Below, one piece after another: positions 57,463 to 64,000 of a DNA stretch of 64,000 nt; position 1 is the first letter of the stretch; each line of letters begins with the position of its first letter. Location: assembly GCA_010909165.1 (NCBI GenBank), contig MU008168.1, positions 1,178,001 through 1,242,000 of the forward strand. The letters run 5' to 3'. The DNA is from Anthoceros angustus. Its lineage: Eukaryota > Streptophyta > Anthocerotopsida > Anthocerotales > Anthocerotaceae. A program made the position numbers and the translations under genes. Under the pieces are notes generated by a model. That model worked only from the letters and a program-made list of their open reading frames with translations. It did not search any database and was not told where the DNA came from.

Positions 57463-57667
57463 TGAATAACCCTCTACAGATCTACATAATGCTCTGCCAT
57501 TCTTCCTGCAGTGATCCCCGCATTTGATGGAGGTCGCAACATCAACCAGCGAGTTTCAGGTTCTCACCTTAGAGGAAGGCACTCGTGGCTGTGCACACAT
57601 ATCCGACAAGAACACAAGCTTCAGAGTTGGGACCTTAATGGCTGGATCATAATACAAAACAGAAGTT

Positions 57668-59819
57668 TCAGGATGGTATCATGATCCATACCTTCCGCAC
57701 CTTCTCTTCCTCCTCCTCCTCATCATCATCATCTTCATCATCATCGTCGTCCTCATCCTCATCCTCATCACCATCGTCCTCGTCCTCTTCCTCATCATCG
57801 TCTTCATAGTCCTCCCCTTGCAATGCTTCTCCAGTAAACCACGATACAGCATGGGGAATGATCTTATCTCGGATAGTTGATCTGAGCAAAAGAACGATCA
57901 AATTCAACTCCGGATCAGCATAAAGACCACTCAGACCTTGAAGATGGTGTGGAACTCAGCTTGTTTGCTTACCCAATATCATAGTCTTGCTCCATCAAAT
58001 CCTGAAGTTCTTCAGCCTGTTGCAAAACACAGAGTTAACCTAATTCACATAATCAGAAAGGCTTGAGAGGGGACACACAGAGCTCAATATTATTGTCTGA
58101 TGAACGCACCGTGTCCTGGTCAATGTCATCATCATCAGGAACTTGGGGCGGGTTGAAAAAGTTGAAAAAGCTTTCACATTGTTCAGTCTTGGTCACTGGC
58201 TTTGTATTCTTAGCTCCTTTCTTGATCTTTTTCTTCAGAACTTTTGTGGTAAGATTTTTTCCCGCAACCCAATCAATCTCCGTACTACGGCCACACACAA
58301 CAAACATGAGCTGAAGAACGTCCTATTTCAGTTTCAGTTGGGAACCTGCATCGATGGACAAAGAGGCCAAGTGCACATACCCATCCGCACGCTCCAAGAT
58401 GGGCTCATCATCATCGATCATATGGTAGGTCTTGCTCAGCTGCAGAAACAAAATAAATCAATACACCCACAGATGCATCCACAGATTTTGATGACAAATA
58501 ACGATAGCCAAACCTACAAACACCATACCACTTCATTCTTGAAGTAAGGATTGCTCTCAAAGTAGAAATCTAGTTTGAAGCCCTTGTTGTCATCTAGACT
58601 GCTCCACTTGATGTCCTTCAAGTACTTCAGAGCACCCTCATCCCGATCTGTGATCTGTTTATCCATAGCATGGTCGTTACAAAAAGCTCAAATGAGAATA
58701 GAAACAGGTTAGAACGAAGCAAAGAACACAGTTAAGTCTGCCTTGGACTAGACCACCAACAACAAACAGTACCTGCAAGGCAAGGATTTCATTGGTCTTC
58801 ATGGCAGTGAGCCAAAACTCAGGAACTCCCTTCACTGTTCAATGCAGACAACCGAGAAAAGGAAATACTTAGAAGTTGACATCTGCACGTAAAAAGACAT
58901 GCGAGCAAGATGACAACTTAGCACTAAAGCACACACCATCCTCATCCTTCTTCTCATCTGCTGCAGCCGGCTCTGCCTCTGCAGGCTCATCCTTGGCTGG
59001 CTCAACTTCCACAACTCCATTGACAATGTCCGCCCTCTACAGAATACTTGATGTCAACGTCGTCTGTCCTTTCCTTACTCATAGATACTCAACCACACAA
59101 CCGCACTCATTGACTCTACCTTTATGTACAGAGGCTCATACAACTTCTGATACTTTGCTTCCAGAGCAGCTCTTTCCTGCTGAAACTTGGCCTCTAACTC
59201 ATCATGCTGAGTCTGTTGAAACCACAATCCCGTCCACCGTTAAATGGGCACTGTCACCTGGCGCGCACGACAGATTGAAAAGGCATTCGGCTGAACCTGC
59301 AGCTCCTGTAGAACAGTGACACGTCTCCTCACGGCCTTCGGCAGAGATTCCACGTATCCGGATGACTGGCCAGTGAGGTACTCCAGCTTGTCCTGGTAGA
59401 CAACGATTTCCAAATTCTTTAGCCCAAAACATCTTTCAGCTTTGATTCTTGAAGCACAGCCCCAGGCCATCGATGGATTCACGCACCTTCAGAACATTGA
59501 CCAAACCCTCACGAGCGGCCGCACTCATAGCTGCAAACACACCACCAACCGGGAACAAGGTCAGCGACTGCAGTCCAGCCCTAACCAGCGACCTCGTGCG
59601 CATGATCATAATCTGATTCAATCTTGGACCGGAGCCGGCCCTGATCGTTACAGATGATGGAAAACAGGGGGCAGAAACATCCAGAGATGTCTCACGCATC
59701 CACCGACACAGACAGCAGAGGAGCGAGATGAGAAAAGGGCCACCTCCGGCGCTCGGCAGGGCGGACCCCAAATCGGCCATCTGGAAGCTGGAATTGTTCT
59801 CGCCGCCCTCGTTGCTCAT
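57668..59819 (-). CDS. NAP1: Nucleosome assembly protein 1 (NAP1)
   Basis: NAP1 is a histone H2A-H2B chaperone. The start is the ATG at 59,819 ([17 protein letters not shown]). Many short exons follow: [13 protein letters not shown] (about 59,510), [20 protein letters not shown] then [11 protein letters not shown] (about 59,400-59,310), a long helix [20 protein letters not shown] (about 59,200), an Ala/Glu-rich segment (59,000), then [19 protein letters not shown] (58,830-58,770). [19 protein letters not shown] and [14 protein letters not shown] follow (58,650-58,530), and then [20 protein letters not shown] (58,150). The last exon has [20 protein letters not shown] and an acidic tail of more than 30 Asp/Glu. 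The plant NAP1 C-terminal CaaX box is not visible; the reading ends KVWIMIPS, perhaps because a last exon was missed. Confidence 0.9.
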
Positions 59820-61348
59820 CGTGTCCTGGAAGTGGCGAACCGGCGCGGGAAGACGGTGATAGATCCGCTGCTAATGGCCCTGGCGGCGGCACACCACAAA
59901 AACCCTGCCGCAGAAGAGCCGCGCCTGCGCCTTCCGCGAGGGGGACACAGTCGCGCGCACAGGACGTCAGATCCCTAACCAGAAGCAAGATGCAATGAGG
60001 AAGCGAGCAGACGGCGGGCCTGCTTGAAAAAGGGAGGGAAAGGGAAGGTTGGGAAGACGAGGGGCACAAGCGGCGGCCTGGCAAGGGTTGTTCGCCTTCT
60101 TTTGTTCCCACGTATCTCTTTTTTTTAAGTGAATTGGGAGACTTTACAGATATTTCCCCACATATCTCTTTGGACAGCCAACATTACCGGCGGTAACAGG
60201 CTGCCAATTTTCGCTATCGTTTTTTTTTCTTATCTACGTACATACATACAAAAATTATGCATAAAATATAGACGAAAACAAAATTTTATGATAAAAAAGG
60301 GATGGGAAAATCCATTCACCCAAAAAACAAAGGGAAAAACCCAACGAAGGGCACCATGCTAGGGGATTAGCCCCACGATCATGCATTTCAAAACTACCAA
60401 CCGCCTGAAGAACACTACCAACCGCCTGAAGAACTTCGTGGTCAGGGATCTGAAAAGGCCTACTTACCACCGGTGTTGAAGAAGCTGCATCAAATATAGA
60501 TAGATTGTACATAAAATTCATAACGACCAAAAGACAAGGATCAGGGCTAAGAAGCATAGGACTATGACATGAGCGCTTTGTTCAATGCTTACATGAGAAG
60601 AGACTATGTACCTACTCCAAATGCCCTTGTGAGTCTTCCAAAAAAGAACATCTTCAAGTTGCATCTATCTAGATACTATTCATAATTGGTATTATCTAAG
60701 TACCATCTTCTCCTTCTCCTTTGTCACTAGAACCCATGTTTCCTGAGAAATGCACGTTGCCTTCTTTCCTAATTCTTTCCTAATAAAAAATACTATGAGA
60801 TCAAATTTTCTCTCATGAGCTGATTTGAAGTACAAGAAAGTCACTTCAAAGAGTCCACCAAGTTTATGTTTAGTTGAAAAGTTAAAAATTACAATGATAC
60901 ATATATAAAATATAAATATATGATTAAATCTTGAAATTGAAATATCACAATTTATAAAAATACATGGCTTGATTAGTTTTCTGTAATAAATCATAAAAAA
61001 TATAAGTGCATGATAAGGTTTAATAGGTATCAATAGCTTATATTACGTGATCGAGACCCATGTCACCAAATCTTCTATATATGAGATGAACATGGAGTGC
61101 AAAAGTATTACTTTCATTTTTTTGGATGTGTGAGCAAATAGGAGGGTGCGACATTTGTAAGTATCATAGATCTTTTAATATATTTTATGACTATTTTAGA
61201 TTACGCTTAAAGCTTCATGTGTTTGTACATTCTGCATTTATATTATCCATGGTCTATTATTATGTCAACATTGTGTGTTGGTGTGCAGCTAATGATACTA
61301 CTACTTGATTGTTTGCATGATGTAGGAGTTTAATATTAGATAGAGATC
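59820..61348. other. Unassigned stretch, AT-rich on its right side
   Basis: The first 300 bp are GC-rich and probably hold the NAP1 promoter and 5' UTR. From 60,120 on the sequence is AT-rich. A repeated AACACTACCAACCGCCTGAA phrase occurs at about 60,400-60,435. No gene is recognised. Confidence 0.45.
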
Positions 61349-62547
61349 ATGACCAGGGGAGGCAGCAATCCTATTTGGAAGTATTACGAACACGTGCCCT
61401 CAAATGAATACAAGAAGTCACGTATAGTTTGCAAGTATTGCGGGAGAAGTTTTGTCTCTGGAAATTCAGGGAGGGCAATCGAGCATCTCGTCGAAGGGGG
61501 TAAAGATATTTCAAAGTGCCAAGATCGTCCTCTCGCATTGAAATTCAAGATATTGGAGGATTGTGGAATTCTTGATGAAAAGGTAATCATGATTAATATT
61601 GCTTGTTTCTCTGTTTGATCAACAATATTTTTTCCGTTTTCATGTACTGACATCTCTAATTTGTGTATGATTATGAAATTCAGCAAATCCGATTCAGGGG
61701 AAAACACTATGCTGAAAGAAAACGAGCATCTTCTAGGGAGGTTGAAGGAAAACGAGCATCTTCTATGGAGAAAGAAAATCATGCAGAAGAAATACAAGCA
61801 CTTTCTATGCAAGCACTTGTTATGAAGAGGGAAAAGCAAGCGGAAAAAAAAGCTATGAAGAGGGAAAAATATGCGGAAGAAAAGCAATCACATTCTATGA
61901 GAGCACTTTCTATGAAGAGGGAAACGCATGCTGACGCAAAACGAGCACGTTCTATGCAGAGGGAGAAGCACAATGAAGAAAAACAAGTATGCTGTATGAC
62001 GAGGAAGGAAAATCATGTTGAAGAAAAGCAAACATGTTCTATGAATACGATTCTGCAGGGAAGCTTGATGGAGAAGATTTTGCACTTGTGTACGAATGCC
62101 AACCAAGAAACTTTTTTCACTCAAATGAAACAACGTATCTATCATGAGCCCTTGGGCAATGGATTGCGGGCCAAAATGTTCATAGGTTCCAAAGAGCATG
62201 GACTCTTGGTAATGCAGTCCGAGATGACTTTGATGACCAATATAGAAATATATTCATTGGATAAGTTTAAGAGTATAGGTTGTTGGGATACAGATATGAT
62301 TTACTTTACATGTGGGGAGGGCAAGGACAACAACTTTATAATGCGAGTGGCGCATATCTCACAGAATGCACAATGTGAAATTGAATATATTCACTTTGCG
62401 AGAATATGGATTGATGTGTGCAAGAAGCATTCTGGCAAGGAAGAAAAGAATTATGCAATCCTGTGTATGCCACCTCATGTATGTGCGGGGGATGTGCAAG
62501 ACTTGGTAGACTTGAAGCTCGTATTGCAGCTGCATAGGCTCTATTGA
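61349..62547 (+). CDS. BED-type zinc finger protein with Lys/Glu repeats and an unrecognised C-terminal domain
   Basis: Exon 1 (61,349-61,582) encodes NPIWKYYEHV, then VCKYCGRSFVSGNSGRAIEH and KDISKC, a CxxC...H...C finger as in the N-terminus of plant hAT transposases. The intron 61,583-61,683 is GT-AG and keeps phase 0; the product is 365 residues. Exon 2 begins with about 110 residues of short repeats on a KREKHAEEK-A-SMQALSM theme. The rest (from about 62,060: EKILHLCTNANQETFFTQMK, KMFIGSKEHGLLVMQ, DMIYFTCGEGKDNNFIMRVA) is not recognised. No transposase catalytic domain or hATC dimerisation region is seen, so this may be a co-opted or rearranged transposon-derived gene. The frame is uninterrupted. 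Confidence 0.6.
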
Positions 62548-62690
62548 CATTCCAAAGTCGAAATAGGTTGTTAGGAGTTAGAGGTTCTATTGACACTTCA
62601 AATTGAAATTGATTGTAAGCAAGTCATCGATTTGTCCTTGATACCCCTTGTGTAATGAGGTAGGTCGTATTAACTCGTGTTTCCTCTCCC

Positions 62691-62816
62691 TGTGTGCTGT
62701 CACTCTTTCTTGGCTCCCAAGCTTGGACAGCCTGGTTTTCAAATTGTTTCATATGTGTGCTGTCACTCTTTCTTGGCTCCCAAGCTTGGACAGCCTGGTT
62801 TTCAAATTGTTTCATA
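62691..62816 (+). repeat. Exact 63-bp tandem duplication
   Basis: Two head-to-tail copies start at 62,691 and 62,754 with TGTGTGCTGTCACTCTTTCT and end with TTCAAATTGTTTCATA. They are identical by eye, so the event is recent. They lie 144 bp after the stop of the BED-finger gene, perhaps in its 3' UTR. Confidence 0.85.
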
Positions 62817-63730
62817 CTGAGAACATCCAAACATGGGTTCATTAGAATTACACAGTCAAATATTTTGGGACGAATCAGTAGTCGGTTGGGTGCCATCCAT
62901 TCCCAGCTATAGATCATGCCCTCCAAATTACGAACTCCAGATGTGAATGTCTACGGGTTACTCCATGCTAAAACAACTCCTTGCGCGGGACTTGATGTAT
63001 AGATGTATACTTTGAAATAACCTCCCTTCCGCGGTGAGCTAGGCTCAAATGTCAGCTATAAGTTGAGCGAAGGAGGCCTGTTGCTCTTGGAACTGCCAGC
63101 TACGGAATTCTGGAAGTCTGCGGTTTGTTCGTTCGAGGGTGGCGTCTTCCACCTCTTGAACTTCAGCAAGATGAGGCACAGGCTTCTTTCCAAGCAGAAG
63201 ATGGCACAGGCCTGCCCTGTTGAACTCGCCTTGTGATGTGTGCGGAGTCTACCACTCTGGGGTCTTGTAACGGAGCTGTAACTCTAGCACATGTTTAGTG
63301 TTTAGAAGTGCTTGCTAGGCATTGCACCAAGCTCCTCAACCATGGACTCTCCTCAGTTAGGTGAAAATGAACCTTCTGCAAGGTTGAAAGCACCCGGTTA
63401 CAGTCTCAACTCACACCCTGGCTAGTAGCATGTGGTAGTTGGAGTCATCGCACGTACGATTTGGAAAGGCCCGGGGTCCGGGGATTCGGCCAGGCAGGAG
63501 AGAACATTCAGATCGATTTCACTCAGCTTCCAACCCTGCCGGTGCATCCATAAAACCTATCCAGCAAAGTAAAGCAGCAACACATAACTGTGGAAACGGA
63601 GGAGCATGGAACAAGCATAACTGTGCAAACCAGCACGAGCAGCATGAAGTGAATGCGCTCTTCATATAGATACGTCCCGTCCTCGTTTCCTCCTACTGCA
63701 ATGATCTCAATGATGGTCTATGCTGCTGAA
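62817..63730. other. Unassigned stretch
   Basis: Nothing is recognised on either strand. Confidence 0.45.
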
Positions 63731-64000
63731 CTACACATCCCTAATGAGGCTTCCAGCCGCCGAGATCCAGCCAATGATCCACGCAGTGAAGACGCGTGCT
63801 AGCCCCAAACCACTGGTAGGGGCCCCTAAACCCTCGTCGGGGCAGGGAGGAAGCCACCTCCAGCTAGCAGGCGTTTGTCGCAGATCGAGAGCCAAGAGTT
63901 TGCCCAGCCGGGCGTGCATGATGTATATTTCGTCCTGCCCCGCCACGACCTTCATCACATCGCGAACGGAGCGGACAAGAAGGATTATACGACCTCCCTT
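63731..64000 (-). CDS. Possible C-terminal part of an unrecognised protein, running off the right edge
   Basis: The minus frame reads MKVVAGQDEIYIMHARLGKL and LALDLRQTPASWRWLPPCP. The strand-like pattern with W and the basic/Pro ending resembles a Kelch or F-box-associated repeat, but one partial unit is not enough to name it. The upstream part would lie beyond 64,000. Confidence 0.25.
   Translation of the reverse strand, partial: KGGRIILLVRSVRDVMKVVAGQDEIYIMHARLGKLLALDLRQTPASWRWLPPCPDEGLGAPTSGLGLARVFTAWIIGWISAAGSLIRDV

Noticed and set aside
57668-57907. The long run of GAT/GAA-type codons as a simple microsatellite
   Set aside because: It is the acidic C-terminal tail of NAP1, in frame with the conserved [13 protein letters not shown] block.

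Overview
This window is plant nuclear DNA. It holds GT-AG introns of about 100-170 bp, PLS-type pentatricopeptide repeat (PPR) sequences, an EFFECTOR OF TRANSCRIPTION gene, a CNR/PLAC8 gene, a NAP1 histone chaperone, a plant-like SUV3 helicase, a LINE, and LRR-Roc-COR genes of the plant TORNADO1 (TRN1) kind. Compact introns and a PPR/ROCO-rich context suggest a seedless vascular plant such as Selaginella. That placement is inference.

Region 1 (1 to about 41,800) is a direct segmental repeat: two complete units of 21,869 and 17,751 bp (equivalent points at 1, 21,870 and 39,621) plus the start of a third. Each unit carries a minus-strand TruA/PUS1-type tRNA pseudouridine synthase, a tRNA-Arg-like element, a minisatellite, a broken PPR gene, and a very long plus-strand gene. 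In order, that long gene encodes an array of ~430-residue LRR modules, a Roc GTPase domain, a COR domain, the TRN1-like C-terminal region and, unexpectedly, a caspase-type p20+p10 domain. Copy A has 8+1 LRR modules and copy B has 5+1; this three-module difference explains almost all of the 4.1 kb length difference. Most middle modules are frameshifted. The third unit stops inside the minisatellite after its pseudouridine synthase gene.

Region 2 (about 43,000-49,500) is compact and ordinary: an 84-bp tandem repeat, ET (-), LTO1/Yae1-domain (+), SUV3 (+) and a CNR6-like PLAC8 gene (-). All four genes look intact.

Region 3 (49,500-64,000) is sparse. It has a dispersed repeat also found in the segmental units, a degraded LINE (ORF1, APE endonuclease, RT, zinc knuckle), a coiled-coil ORF split by a frameshift, unrecognised ORFs, an apparently intact NAP1 gene (-), and a two-exon gene encoding a BED-type finger, a Lys/Glu-rich short-repeat region and an unrecognised C-terminal domain.

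The observation most worth following is the TRN1-like ROCO gene that continues into a caspase-type fold. Plants are normally described as having metacaspases only. Both copies are damaged here, but in different places. An intact relative elsewhere in the genome would decide whether this is a real LRR-ROCO-caspase protein.
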